Shown here in pieces: positions 10,074-20,649 of a stretch of 64,000 bases of DNA. This DNA comes from Symbiodinium natans (lineage: Eukaryota > Sar > Dinophyceae > Suessiales > Symbiodiniaceae). Numbering within the stretch: position 1 is the stretch's first letter; every line of letters starts with the position of its first letter. The stretch lies in contig CAJNDS010001957.1 of the NCBI GenBank assembly GCA_905221605.1, positions 444,438-508,437 on the forward strand, given 5' to 3'. The notes below the pieces were generated by a model. It was given only the letters and a program-made list of their open reading frames with translations, had not been told where the DNA came from and made no database searches. The position numbers and the translations under genes were made by a program.

Positions 10074-10578
10074 TTAGGCCTGATGTCCAGGACTTAGGTC
10101 CTGGCCAATGAACTGGTCATCGGGTTTAGCTCCAGCTTCTTCTTCTTCTTCTGCCTCTTCTTCATTGGCCGCGCTGTCCGGCGCTTCTTTGTCTTTGCCT
10201 CGAGATTTTGAACTTTTGGACCCGGCTTTGGATGCCGAGGCGGCTTTGGGCTCTTCTTCTCCCGTTGCCTCTGCCTGGGCAAGGGGTTCCACTATGTTCC
10301 ACTATCCGCGTCGACACACAACTGCCACCCTCATCATGAAGGATCGCGGCAAGCACTGGAGGCTGGTCCGTCTCCTTGTCCTTATCCATTTCCTTACTTT
10401 TCTCCTTTTCCTTTTCCTTTTCCTTTTCCTTTTCCTCCTTTCCCTTCTTAGACTTCTTCCTGTCGGATTCAGGTCTCCTCTCCGCGCTCCAGGTCAGAAA
10501 AGCACCCCTATGCAACCAAGGTACACTTTGCTGCTTTTTCGGCCAGGTGCATCCTCGTGGACGGCCATTCATATACAA
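10074..10578 (-). CDS. Lys/Glu-rich low-complexity protein, two exons
   Basis: The right part encodes a basic and acidic run built on a KE dipeptide (KKSKKGKEEKEKEKEKEKEK, from about 10,490 down), then MDKDKETDQPP. After a likely GT-AG intron (acceptor TTGCCCAG|GCAGAG near 10,279) the frame continues as AEATGEEEPKAAS and a Lys/Ser/Glu stretch, and ends PGHQA with a stop at 10,074. Such tails are common in nuclear and cytoskeletal proteins and give no function. The codons behind KE repeats are a TTTTCC tract on the plus strand, so this could also be a simple repeat that happens to be open. The unbroken frame on both sides of the intron favours coding. Confidence 0.45.
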
Positions 10579-10599
10579 CGCGCAGCGGACTCTGACAGA

Positions 10600-11570
10600 A
10601 GTCTATTCAGATCAGACAGGCTGGCCTGCTGCGCAGGTTCCGGCAGAAGAGTATCGGGCTGCGCCTGACACAGCGAGCGCTATGCTCATGCATGCCCCGG
10701 GGGACGCAAAAGCCGCCAGCGTGCGGAACACGCAGCGCCACAGAAATCAGAGGGCACGGCCCGGAAAACAGAGCAGCAAGAGCAAGCCTGTCAGGAAAGT
10801 CTGAGAAGCGGCGCTCGAATGCTGATTCTACAATTGCGGACCGTCTCAGATTGGTTGCTCACACAGGGGGGGCCAGCATGAGCTCACAAGCCGAGACTGC
10901 GGTACAGCATTGAAGAGCAAGCAACACACAGTTTGTCGTGGTAGCTTAACCGATGTGGCATAGACAGTCCTGCATCTTGACTTTTCTAATCAGTCACTGA
11001 CCTGACCGGCTGTGGACACGCAACTGTACTGTCGCACCATCTGCTGGGTGCGACTTCCAGTTCATCTCACAGCTTCCGCTGGCACTTTACAAAGGGGCCG
11101 AACTTACGACCCGGCCCCCACACTTCTGTAGGGTTCTAAGTCGGTAGTCTAAATTACTTTACAGTCCAGCGGCAAGGAAGGAGCGAGATTCATATGTCCT
11201 ACTGTCCGTTCGGACAAGGCGCGAATCTCTCACCGTGGCTTTGGCCAAGAATAAACCTCAGAAATGCTGGCTGGTGAAACACATCCCTTCCGCGCTAGCG
11301 CCAGGATGATCGTCGTGCGACTCCAAGTCCAATGTTGGGCCCTACTCTCGGTGAGTCTGGCACCAGATGCACTCAGACAGGCGCCCCCTTTCTTGTGACG
11401 AGTGACTGGAATCAGCTGAGAGATGAAAGGAAGCAAGCACTTTGAAAGCAGCATCCATCCAGAGAGCATGAAGAGAACGTGCATGAATTAGACTGGAACC
11501 TGAGAAAATACGCAAGCTCCACGACTCCGCAGGAAGCGTGGAGACAAAAGATTGGATTCTCACCTTGCGG
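10600..11570. other. No supported gene
   Basis: About 970 bases with only short open frames and no protein motif I can identify. It lies between the Lys/Glu-rich exons and the last exon assigned to the SLC44 region. Confidence 0.4.
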
Positions 11571-11579
11571 TATGCTCAC

Positions 11580-11690
11580 TCATCCTCATCTACGATGGGT
11601 TTGGACTTGTCCAGCCTGAGATGCGAAACTGCTTCGTATGATTGCATGTTGAAGACATTGCTGGTTTGGAGGGCTGCTGCTACTGTAAAA
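11580..11690 (-). CDS. C-terminal exon, possibly of the SLC44 gene
   Basis: After a strong acceptor (a pyrimidine run ending TTTTTACAG) the frame reads VAAALQTSNVFNMQSYEAV, continues SHLRLDKSKPIVDEDE and stops at about 11,580. It is clearly a final exon with an acidic tail. Its N-V-F-N-M segment sits where SLC44 proteins have an F-x-V-Y-x-M-A motif shortly before their end, so it may close the SLC44 gene whose other exons begin at 13.6 kb. The gap of nearly 2 kb would then be one large repeat-filled intron. It could instead end a separate short gene. Confidence 0.45.
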
Positions 11691-12423
11691 ATACGATGGG
11701 CTTCAGCAGTGCCGGAGCAAAGGATGGAAAACCTCCACCGCGAGAAGCTCTTGGAGGTATTCTCACAGCGTACACAAGTCTCTCAGAAGCAGGGCAGCAG
11801 AAACAAAAAGGCACAACAGATGGGCCATGGAATCACTCAAGCAAGAGTTGCCCATCCACATGGGCATCCCTACAGCCAAGCGTCCATCTCGTCATGGAGC
11901 TTGGAACGAAATCGCCTCCCAGCTCCATTTCCTGCGCCATTCTCACGATGACCACATGACTTGGCTAGTCAGCTAAGTAGGCCGCAAGGGCAGAGAATCG
12001 AGTAGAGTGTGACATGTTCGAGATATTGTGCACACGTTGGCCAAATGCACGGAGCTCCGCCTCACATGCAATGAAACACTGCAAAGTGGTGTCGACTGCG
12101 AGCCCAAATACATTCCTCGGCATTCACTCTTCGCTTCATGCTGCTGCGATCAGAAAAATCTTGCATGTGGGCAACTGGAGGTTGTACAGTGACAGCTACC
12201 CTGCCCTTCAACCGGCTTTTGCTGCCTATTCTACCTTCGTATACAAACCAGACGTGCAGTCATGAAAGCACTGCGACAACGTCGACCTGAGTGGCATAAT
12301 CGGCAAGCCACTGCCATCAGGATTTCGTTGCCACCCGCTGGAGTTTGGATTTACTTCTTCTTCTTAGGGTTTCTAGGTAATCGATGGGTGGAGTTCCTTG
12401 GCGATTTGTTTGTTTGCGATGTG

Positions 12424-12750
12424 TTTTGGTCCATGTCCTTGGTTCTTCCTAGGAAAAAACTATTCCCTTCACAACTTCATATCCTACTCATTTTCATGAT
12501 GAAAATGTTGACCAATCTTAATCAGATTCCATAGAAATACTAGGAGTTTATTACATCCAATCAGAAGCTTATGAAAATACTATGAAGATTAAGAGAATCC
12601 CATTAACATTCCAGCAAGAATTCGATTAAAAATAAAAGTGGTCTTAGTAAAATCAGTAAGAATCCTCTTGAAATGATAGGAATCCATCCTCTTAAATTGT
12701 GGAGGGAATAGATGTTTTCCTCCGGAAAACCAAGGCAGAAACCCAAAATT
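12424..12750. repeat. AT-rich fold-back (inverted-repeat) element
   Basis: Arms at about 12,424-12,500 and 12,665-12,750 are imperfect reverse complements. The core pairing is CCTTGGTTCTTCCTAGGAAA, then TATTCCCTTCACAA, against TTGTGGAGGGAATA, then TTTTCCTCCGGAAAACCAAGG. A second paired block nearer the centre is TCCTACTCATTTTCA against TGAAATGATAGGA. The 165-bp centre and the arms are much richer in A+T than the surroundings. No transposase is visible. It resembles a non-autonomous fold-back or MITE-type element, probably inside an intron. The ends and any target duplication could not be fixed by eye. Confidence 0.6.
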
Positions 12751-12837
12751 AGTACGAATTTCGATTAAAAGCAATCGGGGTCTTATTAACTTTGATAGTG
12801 TTATTCTTGATTTTTCTGGAACGTCTATTTACTTACT

Positions 12838-13270
12838 CACACAATGCTCGCGTGATGGGCATCAGGTTCTTCCTGGCAAGCTTTGCAAGTATTTAAGAAA
12901 AGCGGGGGTTAAAGGGACGGAGCCACCTCCATTTGCAAACACAATGCTCGTATGACTGTCAAGGATCCGAAAAGACTTGGGGGTTTGGCGCCCCGATTTG
13001 CAAACAGAATGCTCGTATAACAGCATCGGAATCCCTTCCAAACACGTCCTGCAAGCATTGTGTTTGCAACAGTTTCTTTTCTTCATGCCCAGAAGAGAAC
13101 TTACATTACAAGCATAGGAATCCTGTCCAAATCCATCCTGCACGCATGGTGTTTGCAACTGGGGGGAGGGGGGCTGCGCCCTCCCCAAGCCCCCCCCCCC
13201 TCTGCTTTTAGTTCACTTCATGCCCAGAAGAGAACTTAACTAAAACGCATCAGTCAGAATCCTTTCCAAC
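12838..13270. repeat. Cluster of degenerate direct and inverted repeats
   Basis: The segment TTTGCAAACA(C/G)AATGCTCG occurs at about 12,932 and 12,997. Its reverse complement form, GCATTGTGTTTGCAAC, occurs at 13,055 and 13,144. A 43-bp block beginning GGAATCC recurs at 13,028 and 13,117. The 22-base segment starting TTCATGCCCAGAAGAGAAC recurs at 13,082 and 13,217. The copies are interleaved, which suggests repeated local duplication and inversion. Confidence 0.65.
13160..13201. repeat. G-run/C-run hairpin
   Basis: Six G, an A and six G are followed, after CTGCG, by CCCTCCCC and then eleven C. Both strands can fold back: TGGGG and AGGG pair with CCCTCCCCA. It sits within the degenerate repeat cluster. 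Confidence 0.6.
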
Positions 13271-13289
13271 CCCGTCACGGGCAGGTTTA

Positions 13290-13436
13290 TCTTTTTTATT
13301 TCTTGCCTTTGTTCTTTACATTTACTTCTATTTACTGCTTTCCTTTCTTTATTATTTCTTTCTTTCTTTCGCTCTTTCGTTCTTTCGTTCTTCCTTTCTT
13401 CGTTATTTCTTTCTTTCGTTCTTTCTTTCTGTCCTG
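13290..13436. repeat. T/C-rich tract
   Basis: A one-strand pyrimidine tract of TTTC, TTCG and TTCC steps. It lies on the 3' side of the SLC44 exon ending near 13,585 and would be purine-rich in the transcript. It probably lies in an intron or untranslated region. Confidence 0.6.
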
Positions 13437-13584
13437 GTGTTCCCAGAAGTGCTGGCTGCACTTCCCTGACTGATCGACAGCCTGGGCACCCTGCACAACT
13501 CGGACAGCCCATCACCTGCACCTCCCTGAACAAGAACGACCCTGACCATAGGGCATATGATAGCCTGGTCTGGTCACCTACCCT

Positions 13585-16500
13585 CGTTGCGAAGAAGACA
13601 TCTCCGATCTTCCTTGCATCCAACTTTGGGAACAAAATCTTCCCGACAGATTTTGCCAGGGGGCATGAAGAGCTTCGAGACCTTAACGTCTCTGACGCGG
13701 TCCCTATTGTCATCGTGCGCAAACGCTCGCAAGCTAGCAGAAGCAGCGCACCGAGGAGGAGGCAACATAGGCAGTACAGCCGTAGATGATGAGGCAGACA
13801 GCCGGGGCAATGTCCGGGTACAGGCCCGTCAGGATGAGGTAGCCAAGAGCTACACTGGACGCGATGATGAAGAGAAAGCCGATGGCATGGATCATGGTCT
13901 CAGGCACGCGCATTAGAAACCAACGCAAGCAAGCCAAGCAAGCCAAGCAAGCCAATGAACAAGGCCCTGCGGCACTTTGCAGCGGCTTCGGTAGCGACTC
14001 TGCAAAGCAAAACACAGCCGTGACTCGAACTGCTGCCCTGAGATGTGCTCGCTTTTGTCCCTTTTTGCCAAGGGGCCCCGAGGATTGTCACAGTTCCAAA
14101 CCGGAACGCATTTCTGAGAATCAAGAAGAAAGCCTTCTTGGCGGACACGCAAAAGTTCGTACCCATCAAAGCGATCTGAATATATGCGTTCCTTTGCTGT
14201 GCTGGTGCATGCGCTGCATGCCTTGCCAGACTGCCACAAGCGCAAGAAATGCACGGCTACTGCAGCTCAAGCATCTTGTTCAAGAACTTGACCTGGCGTG
14301 GCTTGACATAAAAAAATCGCACTGTTGGGAACACTGCATTCAACCACGTGCTGGGCCCCGGGCACATTTCTCGAAGCACCAAATACAGCACTGCAACACT
14401 TTGAGAACCAGAACAAGTACCCGGTTCTTTGCGGCCTTCGCCTGCTTCCTGGGAACAGATCACCAGAATGGCCCGTTTCGCTGTGTGACTCTACACACTT
14501 CCTCCTCTCATCTCGCTTCCTCTCCATGTTACTTTCTGCTGAACTCCTTTTTGCTGGACCAGTTGCTCATAGTACTTCATCAAATAGCGAATGAACTGTA
14601 TCACGGCAATGATGAAGGAGCCGAAGGCCAGTGAACCCAAGTGGTAGCGGAACACATTCCTGGAGCGCTAGCAGAGTCAGTGGCTTTGAGTAACATAGGA
14701 CTTCACTTCGCACATCTTCGCACGCCGCATGATGCAATCAAAGCTTGTCAAGGCACCATGTTGACTGCGCAATAACCTTAGGTGTGCCGGGACACTGCGC
14801 ATGCAGAGCGCTGCAAGCTCGTGTCTCTGGCTGTGACACACAACATGGCATATCGGATCAAGCAACCCGTCTTGTGCCTTTGTCGGCGTTCGAAGTAAAG
14901 AACCATATGCCAACAGCACCGGCAATAAGGCATTGCCCGATGGCAATGTTGAGGGCCTGGGAGAAGAAGGCTGAGGAAGGATTTCAAAGGACCCTCCCAG
15001 GCTCGAGATAGCTGAGGCTGCAGCATTGTTCCACAGGAACACGAAGAAAGAGACCTTGTGAAGCTCGGAAATCCAGAAACCGATAAAAACCACTTAGACT
15101 TCGCACTGCAGTCTTGGACAAGCGACCGCAAAGCGCCAGTCGAAGACATAGCGGGGAGGAGAGCACCTCCAACACGCATAGGTCCCATTCACCAAGTCAC
15201 CTGGCCCGTTGTGTCGAGTTCTCTTCACACTCTTCAATGTCAAACACAAAAAGCCTCTAGCCATAGACCAAACGGGTCAACCACCCTAGCTCCAAGTAAG
15301 CACATGTCAGCTGTTACTCGCAGACAGGCGACAAGATTCGGACTTCCAAACACCTCCCGTAGGCCATTTGTCCGTGCACTTGCCGGAAACGTTTGCCTTG
15401 GGTCAACAAGCTGTGCAGGGAAGGAAGCAACCCGTGCCCTCTCATCATTTTTCGGGCTTGCGCAATGAAGCGAAAATCCCCCGTGAGAACTGAGTTACAA
15501 GTAGGTAAGTCACAGGAACTGCAGCTAGTTCGCGAAGCGCAAGGGAAGTTCCCACACTTAAACGAACGGTCTAAACTCTCAACTTGACTTATATAACTTG
15601 CCCGGGCTTTCACGTTGCCTTGGATCCGGGGCGTCCGCCTGGGGAGTTTCAGGGTGCCGGCTGGTCCTCTGAATCTCCTTGGGGCCTACGAGCAATCTCG
15701 ATGGCATCTCATGGCGGCAAACAACTGCCAATGCATCTGCCGCCACCCCTACCACTTGAGGTTTGCCGGACAGCAAGATGGAAAAGAGAGCAGGCTTCCA
15801 AGAAGGTTCCGGTGCCGCAATGCATCACATCTGTTTGTGCTGTTCCTTGCCATCCCAGCTGATGACCTTCAACCCCTGAAACCCAAGATTTTTGAGCCGG
15901 CACAAGCAAGACCCCTTGGGATGCGCGCGTGCCAGAAATGGGCTGAAGGACAAGTTGACAAGATGATGAAAACTTCAAGGAACCTTTGCTCCGAGCGCAA
16001 CAGGGCCTTCGAAAAAACAAAACATGAAAGAATTAACTATCTCTCAAGCTACAGTTCCCCAGGCTTCCTCGTAGGATGCGAATGCCTCCTGGCGTGACGG
16101 CGAAGGTGGAAACATGCAACACTGCATTTTTTTCACGGAAGTCGGCCTTGGGCGTGTAATCCTCCGGCACTTGGGACAACAAAAAGCTGGCGGACAGTGC
16201 CCAGATCAAGATCCAAAGGATCCCGATGATGGCTTGCAGGATGGGCATAATCAGTATCCTGACCCAGTGAGAGTGGCTCGAAGAGGACCCGTAAGGACCC
16301 CCAGGCACTGCTTCAGATGCTTCAGAACTAACCGGAAGCTGAGCTGCCTTGGGGTGTCCTTCACAAAGCTGGCCGCGACTTGGTTCACAGCGATTGCCAG
16401 GCGAATCCTCACCGCTGCATTTAGTCATTTCGTCCATACCATAGATGTTGGCGTTGCCTACGCGATGCTTACGCGAGGTAGCCTACCTGACCATGCAGCT

Positions 16501-19500
16501 CGAGTCGCCTGGGCTAAAATCCTACTCTGCTGCCTTCAGGGTGTCAAGTCTGTGCTCCGAAACAGACCGCCCTGCCGACATCTGTGCATGCAAGCCCTCC
16601 GTGGTCCTGTCGACAAGGCAGCAAACGAGTAGGAAATAGATTCCGGCGATGACCCATAGCACGTAGCCAACGATCTCCAGAACCAATCTGACCTCGTTAT
16701 TTGTGACTGCATAACCTGCAGCGCATTCCTCAGCTGCTCGGTCAGGCTGCTAAGCAACCAGAGGAACAAAAAGCGATGTTCATCATGTCTGTGCCAAGCA
16801 ACCGGAGTGATGACCCCAACAGGTGTGCAGGTCTCCCATGTCACACTGGTGTCAGTGGTGAAGCACCAGATGGTCGCAGCCACATTCGCGGATCCAGTCG
16901 GATAAGGGTTGCGGCAGTAGTTGTTTGTCAAGCCTCTGGATCGACAGTTTATGGACCAAGTAAGAGCTGAGGGGCTTCGGAGCTCAGGAGGCACTTCTTC
17001 AAAACATTTCAAAACTTCACCACATGTGCACCAGATGTGCTAGTAACGTGATCGACCCAAGGCGCCCGAGCTTGGATAAAGAGTGCTGTTGTAGCTGGCA
17101 GCATTTCCTGGGTTTGTTGCACCAAACAGCAGAGGCGCCAAAAAGACGCGTCTGCCGGGCCTGGCCTTCTCCCCATGCTTCGCATTGGTATCCATTCTTG
17201 GTGCGCGTCTGCACGCCACGGTAGTCCGCCCCGTCCTTGGCAGAAGCGCCGGCGCAAAGACAACAACTTAAACACGACCGACCTCACGCTTTGAAGCCGA
17301 GAAGCCCCGGTCATGGCTTCGCTCACTGCCTCTGTGCCAGACACCGCGTTGTTCGCCGTTGTCTGGGCCGTGACCTGTAGCCAAAGGCGGGTAAGCAGCC
17401 TCACAAGAAGACATTAGAAGACTACCCTCACCCCCACTTTGCACCGGCCAAGATGCTGCGACCGCAACCGCCATCTGCTGTCCAGTTTCCAGCAAGCCGG
17501 CCCCTGATGAAACAATTGCTGTGCTAAACCGCTCCACAGCCACAAAGAACAGCACGTCCTTGTTTTCCTACAGCGCAGACTAGAGCTGCCAAGTTCATGC
17601 TAGGCCCACAAAGAAGGCTTGCCTGAACACTGCTTGCTGCGAATCCAGCACAGCCCACCGCCGACGACAAGCATAAGGAATACCAGAAGGACGGCAAACC
17701 TGGGAAGCGTCAACATGCGAATCAAGCAGAGGGCTGCCTAAGTTCAGCAGAGCTTGCTGTGAAAGCCTGACACAATCTGCGGAGGTACCAAACACAGAAC
17801 TTGATCAGGAATCGCAGGAGAACCAAGTAGATGAAGCCGATGATGAAGCTGCTGAATGCCACCTGAGCGCAGGGCACAGCAATCAAGATACGAAGCTCTT
17901 GGGAACTGACCTTGTTGCTCCTGTGTCTTCGCGCATTCAGATCCTGTCTTGGTGCTGGCTCAGATGCCAAGATGAAGGCTGGCAGCGAGTTCTCAAAATC
18001 ACCCATCCATTTGCCAAGAGTTTCCTTACCCCACACATGCCACCGAGTGCCCCAGAGAACTTTACGGACGTACAAGCCATTGCCATCATCGGCACTTTGC
18101 AGCTGAGCCTCTGAAGAGCTGTCTTGAAAAGAGGCTAGGCCGGTACTCTCAAAGATCTCCGCGGCAGCTGTGCCCATGGCCGCGACAACATCCGCACCTT
18201 GCAACGGGATCACCCGCTGAGATTTGAGCTCCTGATGCCTTAACCATACCTCAAAAACATGTCATGACCTTTAGCATGATCACGCTCGGCTTTTGAGGGC
18301 TGGGCCCATCTTGAAACTGCAGTAGCCGCCATACAGCTCTCCAAACCTCTCGTGCACTTTCTTTGGCTCCAAGCTCAAGATTTGCCGATTTGCCGATTTG
18401 CCGATTTGCCGATTTGCCGATTTGCCGGCTGCACGATGCCCTGCACCAAGCGCAGCCCAGCTGCTCCACACCGGGGAAAGGAATGCACTTGGACGCGTTG
18501 TAAGGACACACCGACAAGGGAAGTGCCTGCAGGAGCCCGGATGGGTGACTCGCCAGTGGCAGTGACGTGCAGATACTGAAGTCGTAGATATGCATGCTGC
18601 GCAGGGGCACAGGAGCCGAGAAACTCCAACTGCCGAGGCGCCTTGAATGTGAACTGGCTAATGGAGTCCTTGATGAAAGCAGGCCTGCAAATCCCCCGGC
18701 TGGGCCACACCGCGTGCCACACCGCCTTCGGTGCTGCCTTTGCAGCATTTACAGCATCTAGGCTTCCCACCCGCCGGTCGTAAGAGCATCCCAGTGCGTC
18801 TTCAAGTCGTCGTCATCTGACATGGTATACGTCCATTCTCCTTAGGTGTGCAGACATTGCCTACTTTGCAGATGCCCAAATAAATTGGACCCATATAGCT
18901 CATCCTCACGGATGCCACCAAGAATCGAGCTGTATCCATACTAGCATTCATGGTTTCGAAATTCTCGTTGCAACTCTTCAGGCACACCATGTTGAAGTAC
19001 TTTGTGGCTTCAGTCCTGAAAGGCTCGGATAGCCATTCACTCCAAACATTTCACATGGAAAGGCTGCTGAGGGCCGAGGGGCCACATGTTTGTGAAAACG
19101 TCCCCATTTGCTCCGCCACCTGAACCAACGGATTTTTAGGCGACAGGCACGAAATCAACAAATCGCTGCGCATTGGTGGGGACGTTCGCTCAGTGACAAT
19201 GCCTGAAAACAGGCTGGATGGGTTCGTCATACCCTTCAAGTCATCCTCAGCTTCGGTGTTCCACATGGACACATCAAACATGATTCAACATGCACATCGA
19301 AAGTCGTTGCAACTGCTACGACCAAGCAGCCATCTTGGATGTAATGCTGCCTTGTAAGTTACTGGGATTCAAATCGCCACCAACATCGAAGCTTCCTGGC
19401 AAGCGAATGCTGCTGAAGAGAATCCCAACAGGCAAATTGACAAGGCCGGTGCAAGCCTTCGCACTTCGCACACGGTGTCAAGCAGCAGTCCTCAGAATGC

Positions 19501-20516
19501 GCACAGTGAGAATTACAAAAACCATCGGGATCCTGTTGAACATGGAGGAAAGCATGATTGCTCGCTGAGCTTCGCAAAGGTAGTTGTTGTACTGCTCCGT
19601 AGTGTACAAGCTCTGCAGCGCATCACTAGCAGCACTAGAGCATAGCAAGGCTTTGACGACGAGGTCTGTGGTAGCTGTGGCATTCCTTGGACCAATACCA
19701 GCAATAGCACATACAGTCGTGCTCGCCGTGCATGCCACTGCCACGGTGTGAACATTGTCTTCCGAGCCCGGTGCATTGTGTAGCTGAGTTTTGTGAAACC
19801 TCATCAGGCGCAGCCGTTGTGATTGACTACATCACACAAGTATCCGGAAGCGTAGAGTGAGCTCTGAGCCTTTGAGATTTGGCCCATTGTTCCAGTTCTG
19901 CTCGAAATCGCAGTATGCTCCGCTGTAGTCTCGAGGGAGATAGAGCTTGGCTGGCGCTCCGTCTTGGAGTCCTGGGAAGGTCCAGGCACGAATCCAGAAT
20001 GCATGCGATAGGCAAACAGCTGGTGCCAAAGACTGCCCGTTAACAGCGATGATCCCCCAGGAGTCCTGCCACAGTGACTACGATGTAAGCCATCCAGGCG
20101 GCGAGCAAAACGATCAAACACCATGCATCTGTACACCCTCGCGATGTGACCGGCCCGTTTGACAAGTCATTGTCTCCACCTCACAATGCAACATGTCATG
20201 CCTTAACGGAGCCGGCGCTCTTTTTTTCCTCTTCTTCCACTCTCTATCTCACCCCCTTTCTCTCGCAGACTCAGGCTCGTCAGGCACTACCTGTAGATAT
20301 TATACCGGGCCCCCCACCTTTCGAGAACTTTTTCGCCTCCTTAGCTTGAGATTAGCTCATGGATGCCCGAAAGCTGCAACGTAACACCGCACTTGCATAC
20401 ACATGCGCACACGTGCACAAGTCACCGAGTCTGTTGCAACACACTGAACTCGAAACAACAGTCCCAGCGTCTTCCTCGTGCTTGGGGGAGGCGCAGCAGC
20501 AGCACAGACACCCCAT
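13585..20516 (-). CDS. Choline-transporter-like (SLC44/CTL) protein with kringle-like insert, multi-exon
   Basis: SLC44 proteins are about ten-helix membrane transporters for choline or ethanolamine. Family landmarks appear in order. N-terminal MGCLCCCCASPKHEED starts at 20,516. A first helix, LLAAWMAYIVVTVAGLLGD, lies near 20,105. YFNMVCLKSCNENFE lies near 18,995. The helix FIIGFIYLVLLRFLIKFCVW lies near 17,830. After the kringle-like exons come ILIMPILQAIIGILWI (near 16,250), FWISELHK (to 15,055), NIAIGQCLIAGAVGIWFFT (from about 14,953), YHLGSLAFGSFIIAVIQFIR (near 14,630), VKFLNK joined to NAYIQIALMGTNFCVSAKKA (14,276 to 14,191), and GYLILTGLYPDIAPAVC (near 13,830). The intron 14,275-14,192 begins GA and ends AAAG, yet restores the family motif FLNKNAYI. 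The last exon may be at 11.6 kb. The gene identity is sure; many junctions are not. Confidence 0.85.
16821..17235 (-). other. Kringle-like domain split over two exons
   Basis: The first exon (about 17,235-17,166) reads DGADYRGVQTRTKNGYQCEAW and the second (about 16,933-16,821) reads NNYCRNPYPTG, then IWCFTTDTSVTWETCTP. These are the hallmark strings of a kringle: G-x-x-Y-R-G, C-x-x-W, N-Y-C-R-N-P, W-C-F-T and W-E-x-C. The first exon probably ends at a GC donor (AAG|GCCAGG). Kringles are disulfide-bonded extracellular binding modules. Position and strand place it inside the SLC44 gene, between a transmembrane exon at 17.8 kb and another at 16.3 kb, so it would form an extracellular loop. The first Cys of the domain lies further upstream and was not located. 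Confidence 0.7.
18379..18426. repeat. Six tandem copies of an 8-bp unit (gatttgcc)
   Basis: Six perfect copies of GATTTGCC lie inside the SLC44 region. On the minus strand they read through as a Gly-Lys-Ser-Ala-Asn-Arg-Gln-Ile pattern in all frames, so they are probably intronic. Confidence 0.9.
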
Positions 20517-20649
20517 GGCCCCCGCTTTACGGGCCCGAGGACACTTGCCTGAGACGCAAGATGCGCTGTCACTGCAAGACCCAGCTGGGCAGAAAATGCC
20601 GGCCTCCGATCCCTGAAAGACGTGGCACTCCAGCACGCCTTGTCCCAGA

